From: Actinoallomurus sp040655075
GTDB lineage: Bacteria; Actinomycetota; Actinomycetes; Streptosporangiales; Streptosporangiaceae
Length of the DNA: 64,000 bases
NCBI RefSeq assembly: GCF_040655075.1
Contig: NZ_JBFAJC010000021.1
Span: forward strand, 1 to 64,000
Direction of reading: 5' to 3'
Part shown: piece after piece, positions 8,038-16,640 of the stretch
How positions within the stretch are numbered: the stretch's first letter is position 1
Layout of the letters: every line of letters begins with the position of its first letter
Notes under the pieces: generated by a model
The model's database searches: none
What the model saw: the letters and a program-made list of their open reading frames with translations, nothing else
What the model was told of the DNA's origin: nothing
Made by a program: the position numbers and the translations under genes

Positions 8038-8259
8038 ATGCGTGGTGCGCTCGATCGCCTGTTCCGCTGGTTCCTGGTGCGTCTGTGCCTCTACTTGGCC
8101 CTAGGACTGTTGGCTACCTGGACCCTGTCGATGGTGGAGGGCTATAGCTGGGTCTCCGAAATGAGGCACGGGATACTTCCGTGGGTCTCGATGGCGGTAA
8201 TCAACGAGGTGATCTATCGGCTGTCGCCCAGGAAGCGAGCCGACACGCCAAATCCGTGA
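8038..8259 (+). CDS. Small putative membrane protein
   Basis: A 73-residue protein from the ATG at 8038; AAAGG lies about 11 nt upstream, and a TTG two codons earlier is an alternative. Residues about 10-33 (WFLVRLCLYLALGLLATWTL) form a strong membrane helix, with a weaker hydrophobic stretch at about 45-60 and a basic tail. No family is recognised. It lies between the two tRNA-half copies, so it may be cargo of a small integrated segment. Its reality as a gene rests only on a plausible start and composition. Confidence 0.4.
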   Translation: MRGALDRLFRWFLVRLCLYLALGLLATWTLSMVEGYSWVSEMRHGILPWVSMAVINEVIYRLSPRKRADTPNP

Positions 8260-8601
8260 CGGACGAGTGCGGATGTTCGCCATGCCGAACAGACGGTCCA
8301 CCACCTGGTCATCCCGTTCGCCGTCGTCCCACCCCCCGGGGAGCGGGCCAGGCCCTAGGGGTGCAAGGTGGAGCGCCCCACGGACGAACGTCGGTGATGC
8401 TGGACCCGCTAGCGGTCAGGGCTTCGCGGAGGTTGAGGATGCATTGCTTCGCGGCCTGATGTCCCCGACCCCTACGGTCGCCCCGTCCTTATCCAGCGGG
8501 CATGCACCAGCGGCGTACACCAGCGAGTCAGGCGAAGCAACGGACGCGTACGCATACGGCGCATCGCAAAGACCGGCGACGCGGATAAGTTCAACACTCA
8601 T
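8260..8601 (-). pseudogene. Frameshifted RidA/YjgF-family gene
   Basis: The leftward frame from the ATG at 8601 encodes a clear RidA N-terminus (MSVELIRVAG, APYAYASVASPDSLVYAAGA, CPLDKDGATVG). At about 8450 the homology moves to another frame (QCILNLREALTASGSSITDV), and a third frame near 8300 holds a faint C-terminal match (DDQVVD). Intact RidA proteins of about 130 residues deaminate reactive enamines and imines. At least two frameshifts and a deletion make this copy non-functional. Confidence 0.7.
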
Positions 8602-8690
8602 GATCCGAGGATGGCGGGACCTCACGCATACCGTCGAACGGTTTTCAGCCCACGGCGCGCGTCAGTTGATCATGCAGATTAGCCGCGCCT

Positions 8691-8856
8691 GACGAGCACA
8701 CCGGAACGGTACATCTGGCCCGCGTATGGCCCGCGAACGGTGGCACACGGCTGCATACGATGATCGTCCATGACACTCGACAGCACAGTGGCGGTAGAGA
8801 GCGCCGACGCAGGTCAGAACCGGTTTCAGCTGATCAACTACGGCAACGGCGGACGC
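8691..8856 (+). repeat. Dispersed att-associated module, copy A
   Basis: About 166 bp beginning GACGAGCACACCGGAACGG, with the tandem pair GGCCCGCG-TAT-GGCCCGCG, the string GGTGGCACACGGCTGCATAC and, near the end, CTGATCAACTACGGCAACGG. Copies B (18442-18607) and C (19130-19281) share the same order of blocks, and a degraded copy D is at 24230-24301. Copy A ends 24 bp before the second tRNA half. Confidence 0.75.
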
Positions 8857-8883
8857 CCGACGATCACGGCGTATGTTCCTTAG
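8770..8883 (+). CDS. 37-residue ORF that ends in the attachment core
   Basis: ATG 8770 to TAG 8881 encodes a 37-residue peptide with segments DSTVAVESADAGQNRFQLIN and YGNGGRP. The stop codon is formed by the first bases of the TTAGGAAACC core that begins the second tRNA half, so the frame was cut by recombination there and is likely the 5' end of a longer gene in the donor element. Copies B and C of the module keep the LINYGN peptide but not this start. There is no clear ribosome-binding site. A functional product is doubtful. Confidence 0.4.
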   Translation: MTLDSTVAVESADAGQNRFQLINYGNGGRPTITAYVP

Positions 8884-8916
8884 GAAACCGTTGCTCTATC
8901 CCCTGAGCTACGAGGG
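8880..8916 (-). pseudogene. Second 5' half of tRNA-Arg(CCU)
   Basis: Identical to the copy at 7578-7615 over the acceptor strand, D arm, anticodon stem and TTTCCTAA loop, and again broken at the anticodon loop (here followed by GGAACATAC). Both copies also share about 25 bp of the region upstream of the tRNA (AGAGCCTAGCGGAGCC on the top strand), with one base changed and one inserted. Each marks a recombination junction in the same tRNA gene family. Confidence 0.8.
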
Positions 8917-9261
8917 CTTGACGCTGGTCAGAGCCTAGCGGAGCCGCTGGGCCGTCCGCTGCACGCTGCGATCATTGCACAGATATTGCCCTGCCCTCGA
9001 TCGCCCGCCTCCGACGTCGTCAACGTCGACGCCAAGGATACGTGGTGTCGTGCGGGCTGTGGGGCCTCCGTGCCCAGGCCGACGACGGCCAGGCACCGCA
9101 ACCTGACTTCGCCGACCGCGACCGGCATCGACTCGGGCCACCGTGAAGATGCGCCGTCGAGCGGTCGGATTTGGGTGTCAACGCAGCGCCGCTGCGAAGA
9201 CACGGCAGTTGGTGCTGGTGAAGGTGTGCTCGCGTTTGGACCACTCGATGCTGGAGGCGGC

Positions 9262-9918
9262 CTACTCGGAACCAGCCGCACTGGGGCCTGGATCGCTCAG
9301 GCGCTCGGTCCACCAGCGGGCGTTGCGGGACTGGCGGTCCAGGATCGCGTCCAAGACGTCAACGCGACGGGCAGCGGTGAGTCCGTAGGCGTCGATGAGG
9401 ATCCGCACCTGGGCGGCCTGAGCGGCGACGGGCGGTGCGCCGGCCTTGGAAGAGATGCACCACGTCCAAGCCATGTATCCGAGGTCTTCGAGCGGTTCGC
9501 CGCCGGCGGCGGTGTCGAAGTCGATGAAGGCGACCGGTAGCCCAGCCTGGAAGACGGTGTTGTTGGGGCCGGGGTCGTGGTGGCAGACGACGGAGTGTTT
9601 CCCGGTGAGGCCGCTGTCGCGGGTCGCGTCGTGCAGCGAGCGAAGAAGTGCCCCGGCTGCGGTGATCTGGACGTCGTTCCAACGCTGGAACTTGGCCGGC
9701 ACCCAGCCGGGCAAGTAGCTGAAGATGTCGCGGTCGGCTTCGTCCCGTCCGAGGTAGCGCGGCGCTCCGGCGAACTGGCGTTGGTGCAGGTGTGTGAGGA
9801 GTCGGGCGACGAAGGCCGATGAGTCCGTGGTAGGTCGTCGAACCGTATCCGCGACGCGGACGACGCCCGGCGTGATCCGTCCTCCGGTCAGCGGAACTTC
9901 AACGGGGATCGGTCGCAT
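9262..9918 (-). CDS. Aminoglycoside-phosphotransferase-family (APH) kinase-like protein
   Basis: A 218-residue protein from the ATG at 9918, chosen because AGGAGG lies 8 nt upstream; the frame stays open for 40 more codons. The catalytic loop SVVCHHDPGPNNTVF (HxDxxxxN pattern) and the metal-binding segment VAFIDFDTAAGGEPLEDLGY are those of APH/choline-kinase-type enzymes. The N-terminal lobe is short (about 218 residues against 260-300 in many APH proteins), so ATP binding may be altered. The substrate is unknown: a small hydroxylated metabolite or an antibiotic. It stands alone in the accessory region. Confidence 0.75.
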   Translation of the reverse strand: MRPIPVEVPLTGGRITPGVVRVADTVRRPTTDSSAFVARLLTHLHQRQFAGAPRYLGRDEADRDIFSYLPGWVPAKFQRWNDVQITAAGALLRSLHDATRDSGLTGKHSVVCHHDPGPNNTVFQAGLPVAFIDFDTAAGGEPLEDLGYMAWTWCISSKAGAPPVAAQAAQVRILIDAYGLTAARRVDVLDAILDRQSRNARWWTERLSDPGPSAAGSE

Positions 9919-11235
9919 GGTGCGGACCTCCTGGTCAAAGCTCACATGGCGGTCGGCGGATGGACGGATCGGTGAAGACTGGCATGGCCCGGTGGGTCTC
10001 GTGCAACGCCATTTCACTCCTTCGTCGGTAATGCACAACGACTACCGACCACGCCAGGAAAGCAGCGTGACGCAGCTCGGCGACCGGCCGGAGAAAAACC
10101 CGGCCTACAGGCTGACCTCAACGGCGACGGATTTACAGAGGGTCGGCGATCTCCGCCATGCCCGTCCGCTGACGTGGGCTGACGTCGTGCAGAGTGTGGT
10201 CGAGATGCCTGCTCATCCCGCGCATATCCCGTGCCTAGGTAGAACGTGCGTGCGTCCGCGCCTCGTTACTCTGTCGGGGTGCGACGCGTGGAAGTCCCCG
10301 ACATGATCAAGCGGGGAACCAAGCAAGATCTGGTGAGCTTGAGCAGGAAGGCGCGGGACCTGCACCTCACCGGCCGAGGCCGGAAAGCTGAGTGGCTTGC
10401 GGACACCTGCCTGACGGCGCACCCGGTGCCCTCCGGGCGGTGCTGTCAGAACCCCATCCGCAACCTTCCTACCGCTGCTTCGTGGTCATTCAGCGAACCC
10501 CCGAAACACTCGACCACTTCCCGCTCGACATCCTCCCCAGTGACTTCGGGCGCGGGCGGTGACACCAGGCGGAGCCAGCTCACCCAATGAAGATCCACCA
10601 TCTTGAAGTGGCTGGTCAGCGTGCTGGTGTGTCAGGGTTCGTGGGTATTCGTACTGGTCGTGGGCGGGTGTCTGTGGTGTAGATCGTCCGTCAGGGCGGT
10701 TCGTGGTGGCTCCGGCCCCGACGCGCTCCCGCCGGACTACGAGCTCCTCGGCCGGTCACGGTCCGTCGGGTCGGCGAGATACCCGGCCTTCCTGTCGGCA
10801 TCCGAGGCAAGCTGGAGCCGCTTCGCGCACAACCGACCAAGCTCGCCGACCGCGGCTGGCTGCGCAAACTCGCCGACGGCCGGTTCACGATCGGGGTTGA
10901 GAGGATCGGACAGTGGAATAGCGCTGGACGGGCCGGAGCGCGTGGATCTTCACGAACCGCGCGGCGCGTTTCTCAGGTCGGTTCGTTGAGACAGCGCGCG
11001 AACACGCCAGTGAAACAGCGATGAAGCACGTACAAGGCGCTGACCTTGCTGAAGGTTCTTCCTCGGTCCGATCCTCCTCGACCCCGGAAGCGGGCTACCA
11101 CGCTCTCGACACCCGCACCGGTCCGTGACTTCCTGAACAACCTCGCCCCGGATCCCGCCGCGGCCGGGTGGGTGAGATGGCGCATCTGGCGAACGCGGCG
11201 AACTCGTGGTCGGCGATCGTTCTTCTCACCCTGCC
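9919..11235. other. Decayed stretch without an intact gene
   Basis: No frame here has a good start, length and codon pattern together. Coding-like scraps appear in shifting frames. At 10279-10420 a frame gives RGTKQDLVSLSRKARDLHLT, and from about 10390 another frame continues with SYRCFVVIQRTPETLDHFPL and ends at about 10562, which suggests one frameshifted gene of unknown family. The transposase-like scrap at 10752 is listed separately. The rest holds nothing I can name. Confidence 0.4.
10752..10920 (+). pseudogene. Possible transposase-like winged-helix scrap
   Basis: A startless frame encodes PVTVRRVGEIPGLPVGIRGK and KLADRGWLRKLADGRFTIGV, a pattern (ADRGWLRK..DGRFT) seen in helix-turn-helix segments of actinomycete transposase-like proteins. 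No catalytic domain follows. The identification is weak, and the frame simply runs on to about 11020 without further similarity. Confidence 0.2.
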
Positions 11236-11922
11236 CTACCGTCTATGCGGCACGAGTCCGTTCTCGTAGGCGATGATCGCCAGGTGGACGCGGTCCCGGG
11301 CCTCGAGTTTGGCGAACAGACGCGCGACATGGGTCTTCGCCGTCGCCGCGCTGATGACCAGCCGCTCGGCTATCTCAGCGTTCGACAGTCCCTGTCCGAC
11401 CAGTGCCAGCACCTCGCGCTCCCGGTCGGTGATCTCTGCGATGAGACGTGAGTCCTGGGCGGGCTCGGTGTCCGGTTCGGGGGCCGCGGGGGTGGCGGAG
11501 GTTCCGGCGAAGTCGGCGATCAGCCGTCGGGTGACGCTCGGCGCGATCAACGCGTCGCCGGCGGCCACCACGCGGATCGCGTCCAGGATCGCGTCCAGGG
11601 CCATGCTCTTGAGCAGGAATCCGCTGGCGCCGGCGCGCAGTGCGCCGTAGACGTACTCGTCGTCGTCGAAGGTCGTCAGCACCAGCACCTTGGGCGGGTC
11701 CGGCTCGGCGGTCGCCTGCCGGGTCGCCTCGATCCCGTCCATGCCCGGCATCCGGATGTCCATCACCACGACGTCCGGCCGCAGCTCACGTACCAGGCGC
11801 ACCGCCTCGCGGCCGTCGCCGGCCTCGCCGACCACCTCCAGGTCGGCGGTGCCGCCGATCAGGATCCCGAGCCCGACCAGCATCAGCGGCTGGTCGTCGG
11901 CCAGCAGCACCCGCACGCTCAT
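11236..11922 (-). CDS. NarL/LuxR-family response regulator
   Basis: A 228-residue protein. The receiver domain (about 2-118) starts SVRVLLADDQPLMLVGLG, with phospho-acceptor Asp in VVMDIRMPGMDG and Lys in SGFLLKSMA. A Pro/Thr-rich linker leads to a LuxR helix-turn-helix (EITDREREVLALVGQGLSNA, AATAKTHVARLFAKL). The ATG at 11922 overlaps the kinase stop (ATGA), so kinase and regulator are co-translated and form a pair. The MacB-like exporter genes start divergently from the kinase, 142 bp away, and are the likeliest target. Confidence 0.92.
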   Translation of the reverse strand: MSVRVLLADDQPLMLVGLGILIGGTADLEVVGEAGDGREAVRLVRELRPDVVVMDIRMPGMDGIEATRQATAEPDPPKVLVLTTFDDDEYVYGALRAGASGFLLKSMALDAILDAIRVVAAGDALIAPSVTRRLIADFAGTSATPAAPEPDTEPAQDSRLIAEITDREREVLALVGQGLSNAEIAERLVISAATAKTHVARLFAKLEARDRVHLAIIAYENGLVPHRR

Positions 11923-13118
11923 GCCGGAAGCCTCGCCGTCACCCGGAATCCGCCCTCCGGACGCCGGCCGGCGCTGAACTGGCCGGACAGCAACGTCACC
12001 CGCTCGCGCATGCCGAGCAGGCCGAAGCCGCTCCCGCCGGGCGCCGCCGAGTGCCTGGGACGGCCGGGCCCGCCGGGACCGTCGTCCCCGTCGTCCACCA
12101 CCTCGATCGTCACTCCTGTCGGCTCGTATCCGACCGCGACCCGGCACGTCCGCGCACCGGAATGCCGCACCACGTTCGTCACCGACTCCTGGATGATCCG
12201 GAACGCCGACAGTTCGATCTCCGGCGGCAGCGGACGCTGCTCGCCCCGCCAGGCCACGTGGACCCGCACCCCGGCGTCGGCCGTGCGCTCGGCGAGCTGC
12301 GGGACGTCGGCCAGGCTGCCGGCCGGCGCCAGCGGAGCGGCCCCCGGCATGGCGTCGTCGGGCTCGGCGCGGCGTAGCGCCCCGAGCATGCGCTGCAGCT
12401 CGAGCAGCGTCTGGCGGCTGGTGGTCTCGATGCCGGTCAGCGCCTGCCGCGTCTGCTCGGGCTTGGTGTCCACGACCCGCGCCGCCGCTCCCGACAGCAC
12501 CGTGATGATCCCGATGCTGTGCGCGACGCTGTCGTGCAGTTCGCGGGCGATCCGCAGCCGCTCGGTCACGACGGCGCGGGCCGCCCTCTGCTCGCGCAGG
12601 GCTCCGAGGTATTCACGGCGTTTGCGGTTCACCCTTCCGAAGACCCACGCGACCGCGACCCACAACGGGTACTGCCCGGCCCACTGGACCGCGTCGCCGA
12701 CGGACTGCCCGGGGACGTGCATGTCGTTGACGAACGCGGCCGCGACGGCCGCGACGGAGCCGACGGCGGCGGCCTTCGGACGCCGGACGGCGAGGTACCC
12801 GCCCAAGGCGATGATCAGGAAGAACACGATCGAGGGCCGTGCGCCGAAGATGTCGCCGAGGACCGATTCGCCCAGGATCGTCGCGAAGACCGCCGTCGGC
12901 AGACGGCGCACCAGCAGAACCGGAAGTGCGAGCACGACGCACAACCCCATCGTCTGGAAGACCCCGAGGCCGGAAAACTGGTACCCGTCGTTGTAGTGCG
13001 CAACCATCGACTTGTAGAGCGCCAGCGCGTAGAGGCAGGTGGTGGCCAGCACCACGGCCTGTGACATCAGCCAGATCACGCGCTTCGATGTCGAGAGACG
13101 CTGGAGAAGCCCTTCCAT
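11919..13118 (-). CDS. NarL-family sensor histidine kinase
   Basis: A 399-residue membrane kinase with about five or six helices in residues 12-165, then a HisKA_3 dimerisation helix with the phospho-acceptor His in RIARELHDSVAHSIGII (about 200) and a HATPase domain (NVVRHSG, VVDDGDDGPGG, GFGLLGMRERV). There is no large extracellular sensor loop, so it probably senses within the membrane, as in the intramembrane-sensing kinases that control antibiotic or lipid exporters. It is coupled to the regulator by ATGA and divergent from the exporter. Confidence 0.92.
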   Translation of the reverse strand: MEGLLQRLSTSKRVIWLMSQAVVLATTCLYALALYKSMVAHYNDGYQFSGLGVFQTMGLCVVLALPVLLVRRLPTAVFATILGESVLGDIFGARPSIVFFLIIALGGYLAVRRPKAAAVGSVAAVAAAFVNDMHVPGQSVGDAVQWAGQYPLWVAVAWVFGRVNRKRREYLGALREQRAARAVVTERLRIARELHDSVAHSIGIITVLSGAAARVVDTKPEQTRQALTGIETTSRQTLLELQRMLGALRRAEPDDAMPGAAPLAPAGSLADVPQLAERTADAGVRVHVAWRGEQRPLPPEIELSAFRIIQESVTNVVRHSGARTCRVAVGYEPTGVTIEVVDDGDDGPGGPGRPRHSAAPGGSGFGLLGMRERVTLLSGQFSAGRRPEGGFRVTARLPA

Positions 13119-13259
13119 ACGGAGATCGTATTCAGCGGCGTCGGCTCCGCGCGTCGCCCCGGGGATGTACGCGGGTACGCCCCCGGGCCGATGGCCTGGG
13201 GAACGGTGACATCCCCCGGCCGACGCGACGGACAGCGTTCCGTTCTTAGGTTCAGGGCC

Positions 13260-14006
13260 ATGACGAATGCACCAGTGATCGATCTTGTCGACACGACAAA
13301 GAAATACGACGACGGCCCACCCGCGCTAGCCGGTGTGACCTTGTCCGTGGTGCCCGGTGAATGCGTGGCGATCCTCGGCCATTCCGGCAGCGGCAAGTCC
13401 ACCCTGCTGAACCTGATCGCCGGTCTGGACAAGCCCTCCAGCGGCACCGTGACGGTCAACGGCACGCGCGTCGACCAGCTCGGTGAGGCCGGCTCGGCGA
13501 AGTACCGCCGGGCCTCGATCGGCATGATCTTCCAGTTCTTCAACCTCCTCGACGACCTGACCGTCTTGGACAACGTCATGGTCCCGGCGCAGCTGGCTGG
13601 GATGGGCAAGGGCGAAGCGAAGCGCCGGGCCATCGAGCTGCTCGGCTCGCTGGGCATCGACCGGCATGCCAACGCCTACCCGCAGCGGCTGTCCGGCGGG
13701 CAACGGCAGCGGGTGGCGGTGGCCAGGGCCCTGATGAACAAGCCGGCGCTGCTGCTGGCCGACGAGCCCACCGGCGCGCTCGACTCGAGCTCGGCCGCCG
13801 ACGTGCGCCAACTGCTACTGGACCTGAACAGCGAGGGTCAGACCATCCTGCTGGTGACCCACGACGTGCAGCTGGCCGCGAGCACCGCGCGTCGCACGAT
13901 CGAGTTGGTGGACGGAGCGGTCGAGCGGGACGTCGTCAACAGCGGCAGGGGTGCCGGCCTGGCCGCCTACTCGTCGCTGACCCGTCCGGCGGGAGCGGTC
14001 GAATGA
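13260..14006 (+). CDS. ABC transporter ATP-binding protein, MacB/LolD type
   Basis: A 248-residue ATPase from the ATG at 13260. Walker A GHSGSGKST, Q-loop MIFQFFNLLDDLTVLDN, signature LSGGQRQRVAVARAL, Walker B LLLADEPTGALD and switch VTHDVQLAA are all present. This subclass works with FtsX-domain permeases to export lipids, peptides or drugs, or to act as a mechanotransmission pump. It is followed by a tiny coupled ORF and then the permease gene. Divergence from the two-component genes suggests regulation by that pair. Confidence 0.92.
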   Translation: MTNAPVIDLVDTTKKYDDGPPALAGVTLSVVPGECVAILGHSGSGKSTLLNLIAGLDKPSSGTVTVNGTRVDQLGEAGSAKYRRASIGMIFQFFNLLDDLTVLDNVMVPAQLAGMGKGEAKRRAIELLGSLGIDRHANAYPQRLSGGQRQRVAVARALMNKPALLLADEPTGALDSSSAADVRQLLLDLNSEGQTILLVTHDVQLAASTARRTIELVDGAVERDVVNSGRGAGLAAYSSLTRPAGAVE

Positions 14007-14092
14007 CGCTGCGCAAGCCTCCGCTGCCCCGGCGCCTCTTCGAGGTCGGATTCCACGCCATGGCCCGCCTGCTGCCGGCGGTGAGCCGGTGA
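14003..14092 (+). CDS. 29-residue coupled ORF between ABC ATPase and permease genes
   Basis: ATG 14003 overlaps the ATPase stop (ATGA), and the stop at 14090-14092 overlaps the permease GTG (GTGA). The peptide starts MTLRKPPLPRRLFEVGFHAM and is basic with an amphipathic second half. Exact 4-bp overlaps at both ends argue that ribosomes pass through it. It may be a functional micropeptide of the transporter, a translational-coupling leader, or the split-off N-terminus of the permease. Confidence 0.5.
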   Translation: MTLRKPPLPRRLFEVGFHAMARLLPAVSR

Positions 14093-16497
14093 GTGCCCTT
14101 GGCAAGGTCGTACGCTCCGGCGTGGGACGGCGTCGGGTCCAGTCCCTCGTCATGGCCCTGACAACGTTCGCCGCGGTGACGTCGTCAGTACTCTCACTCG
14201 GTCTGCTGACCGTCGTGCAGGCCCCGTTCGAGCACGCTTTCAGTGCTCGGAACGGGGCGCACCTGGCGGTCCAGTTCGACGGCTCGAAGGTCACGGACGC
14301 GCGGGCCGCCGCCACCGCGCACGCCGCCGGCGTCACCGAGGCGGGCGGTCCGTACCCGATCGCCGCCGCCCTGGACACGACCATCGGAACCGACTGCCCC
14401 AAGAAGGCTTGGGCCGGTCACGACAACGGTCCGATCACCGTCACCACCCGGCCCGACCTGGGGAGCACCTCCGGGATGGACCAGTTGGCGCTGACCCGGG
14501 GGCGCTGGCCGACCGGCCCAGGCGAGATCGCCCTACCGTGGCAGCACTATGCCATCGACTGCTTCGGCGGTTCGGTGGTGTTCTCCTCCCTGCCGGGCAA
14601 GCCGTCGTTCAAGGTCGTCGGCTTCGCCGACTCGGTGACCAACAGCGCGACCGCCTTCGCCACCGCCGACGGCTTCGCGCGGCTCACCGCCGCCGGGGCC
14701 AAATCCGACAAGCAGATGCTTTACCGGTTCGCCAAGGCCGGGACCGACGCCGACATCGCCACCGACAAACGGGCGGTGGCCGCCGCCGCGCCACCCGGCA
14801 CGGTCGAGGCCGGACAGTCGTACCTGACCGCGGAGTGGCAGGTGACCGGCAACGCCAAGGCCTACGTGCCGTTCCTGGTCGCCTTCGGGATCTTCGGGCT
14901 GATCCTGTCGGTGCTGATCATCTCGATCGTGGTCAGCGGGGCCGTGGCCGCGGGAATCCGGCGCATCGGGATTCTGAAGTCGTTGGGCTTCACCCCCTCG
15001 CAGGTGGTCCGCGCCTACACCGCCCAGGCCATGATCCCGGCGACACTCGGCGTGGTGCTCGGCACGGTCTTCGGCAACCTCCTGGCCGTGCCGATCCTGG
15101 ACGAGGCCACCAAGCAGTTCGGCGCGGCCAGTGCCACGATTCCGTTGTGGGTCAGCGCCGTGGTGGCGCTGGGCACCCTGCTGGTCGTCGGCGTCACGGC
15201 TTCGATCCCGGCACTGCGGGCCGGCCGCATGCCGGCGGTCCAGGCCCTGCTGGTCGGCCGCGCCCCCAAGGCCGGGCGCGGTCGGACGGCGCAACGTCTG
15301 GCCTCGCGGCTGCCGCTGCCCCGGGCCATGTCGCTGGGACTGGCACAGCCCTTCGCTAAGCCGGCCCGGGCCGTACTGGTCGGTGCGGCGGTGCTGCTCG
15401 GCGCGGTGAGCCTCACCTTCGCGGTGGGGCTGGAGGCCGGGTTCAGCAAGTACCTGGAAGCCACCACCTCAGGCTTCAACCACGCGTCGGCGTACGTGAT
15501 ACCCACAGCCGACGTAGGCAAGCCCTGGGGTCTCTACGGCCCCAACGACCCGCGCCACCAGTACCTGGACGCCCCCAAGGTGGCCGCCGCGCTCGCCAGG
15601 ACCCCGGGCACGAAGGCCGCGTTCGGCTGGGGCGACAGCGGCGCGACCATGGTCGGCGCGCCGACCGGCGGCGAAACGCCGAAGGTGTTCACGGTCAGCG
15701 GCGACTTCTCCTGGACGAACCTGGAGCTGCTGTCCGGCCGCTGGTACTCGGCGCCCGGCGAGGCCGTCGTCGGCGACAAGCTGGCCACGGCGGCGGGGAT
15801 CCACGTCGGTGACGACGTCACCGTGATGCAGCGGAACAAGCGAACGTCACTGAAGGTCGTCGGCATCGAGTTCGACACCAATTTGGGCGACTATACGGTC
15901 ATGACGGATGCGGCCACCTTCAGCGCCGCCGGTCTGACCCCGCGCATCGACCAGTTCAACGTCGAGCTGGCCTCGAACGTCAACGGATCGGACTGGTCCG
16001 CCTCGGCTGCCGCCGCGCTGACCCCGCTGAACGCCTCGGTCCAGCCGAGCTCGGGCGGGCTCAACAACCTCGTGGTGATCACCATGGGCGCCCTGGTGGC
16101 CACGCTCACGCTGATGCTGATCGCGGTCGCCGCGCTCGGGGTGCTGAACACCGTGGTGCAGGAAACCCGGGAGCGGGTCCATGATCTGGGGATCTTCAAG
16201 GCCCTCGGGATGACACCCAAGCAGACCATTGCGATGGTTCTGACCTCGGTGACATTCACCGGCCTGATCGCCGGGCTGATCGGGGTACCGATCGGGGTCG
16301 CGGTGGAGAAGGCGACACTGACCCCGATGGGGAAGGCGATCGGCCGCCACCTGCCGCCGAGCGTGACCCACACCTACACAGCCGGGCTGCTCCTCCCCCT
16401 GCTGGCCGGCGGGATCGTGATCGCCCTACTAGGGGCGCTGCTGCCGGCCAGCTGGGCGGCACGCTCCCGGACCGCCACCGCGCTGCGGACCGAGTAG
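14089..16497 (+). CDS. ABC transporter permease with two FtsX domains
   Basis: An 802-residue membrane protein. An N-terminal helix (about 18-40) is followed by a large extracytoplasmic domain, then a first FtsX domain of three helices (about 258-380, with RRIGILKSLGFTPSQVV), another transmembrane helix (about 430) and a second extracytoplasmic domain, and a second FtsX domain (about 660-800, DLGIFKALGMTPKQTIAMVL). This is the usual layout of actinomycete MacB-like permeases. It starts at GTG 14089, coupled to the small ORF before it. The cargo is unknown; the neighbouring two-component pair suggests envelope stress or drug response. Confidence 0.9.
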   Translation: MSALGKVVRSGVGRRRVQSLVMALTTFAAVTSSVLSLGLLTVVQAPFEHAFSARNGAHLAVQFDGSKVTDARAAATAHAAGVTEAGGPYPIAAALDTTIGTDCPKKAWAGHDNGPITVTTRPDLGSTSGMDQLALTRGRWPTGPGEIALPWQHYAIDCFGGSVVFSSLPGKPSFKVVGFADSVTNSATAFATADGFARLTAAGAKSDKQMLYRFAKAGTDADIATDKRAVAAAAPPGTVEAGQSYLTAEWQVTGNAKAYVPFLVAFGIFGLILSVLIISIVVSGAVAAGIRRIGILKSLGFTPSQVVRAYTAQAMIPATLGVVLGTVFGNLLAVPILDEATKQFGAASATIPLWVSAVVALGTLLVVGVTASIPALRAGRMPAVQALLVGRAPKAGRGRTAQRLASRLPLPRAMSLGLAQPFAKPARAVLVGAAVLLGAVSLTFAVGLEAGFSKYLEATTSGFNHASAYVIPTADVGKPWGLYGPNDPRHQYLDAPKVAAALARTPGTKAAFGWGDSGATMVGAPTGGETPKVFTVSGDFSWTNLELLSGRWYSAPGEAVVGDKLATAAGIHVGDDVTVMQRNKRTSLKVVGIEFDTNLGDYTVMTDAATFSAAGLTPRIDQFNVELASNVNGSDWSASAAAALTPLNASVQPSSGGLNNLVVITMGALVATLTLMLIAVAALGVLNTVVQETRERVHDLGIFKALGMTPKQTIAMVLTSVTFTGLIAGLIGVPIGVAVEKATLTPMGKAIGRHLPPSVTHTYTAGLLLPLLAGGIVIALLGALLPASWAARSRTATALRTE

Positions 16498-16553
16498 GAG
16501 CCGCCGGTCGCCGCAGCAACAGCGGTGCTGGGCACTGCACGGCGGCAAGAACA

Positions 16554-16608
16554 GAATGCCGACCTCCCCCGGTTGATCCCCTCGGGAGGTCGGCATTCCG
16601 GCGTTTTT
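16554..16608 (+). terminator. Strong terminator after the exporter genes
   Basis: GAATGCCGACCTCCC (16554-16568) pairs perfectly with GGGAGGTCGGCATTC (16584-16598), followed by GGCGTTTTT. Confidence 0.85.
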
Positions 16609-16640
16609 CCCTCAGCACAAAGGCGTGAGAGGCACCCAGC

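Noticed and set aside
12010..12996. 328-codon rightward frame within the histidine kinase gene
   Set aside because: Opposite-strand shadow of the kinase, lacking family motifs and a ribosome-binding site.
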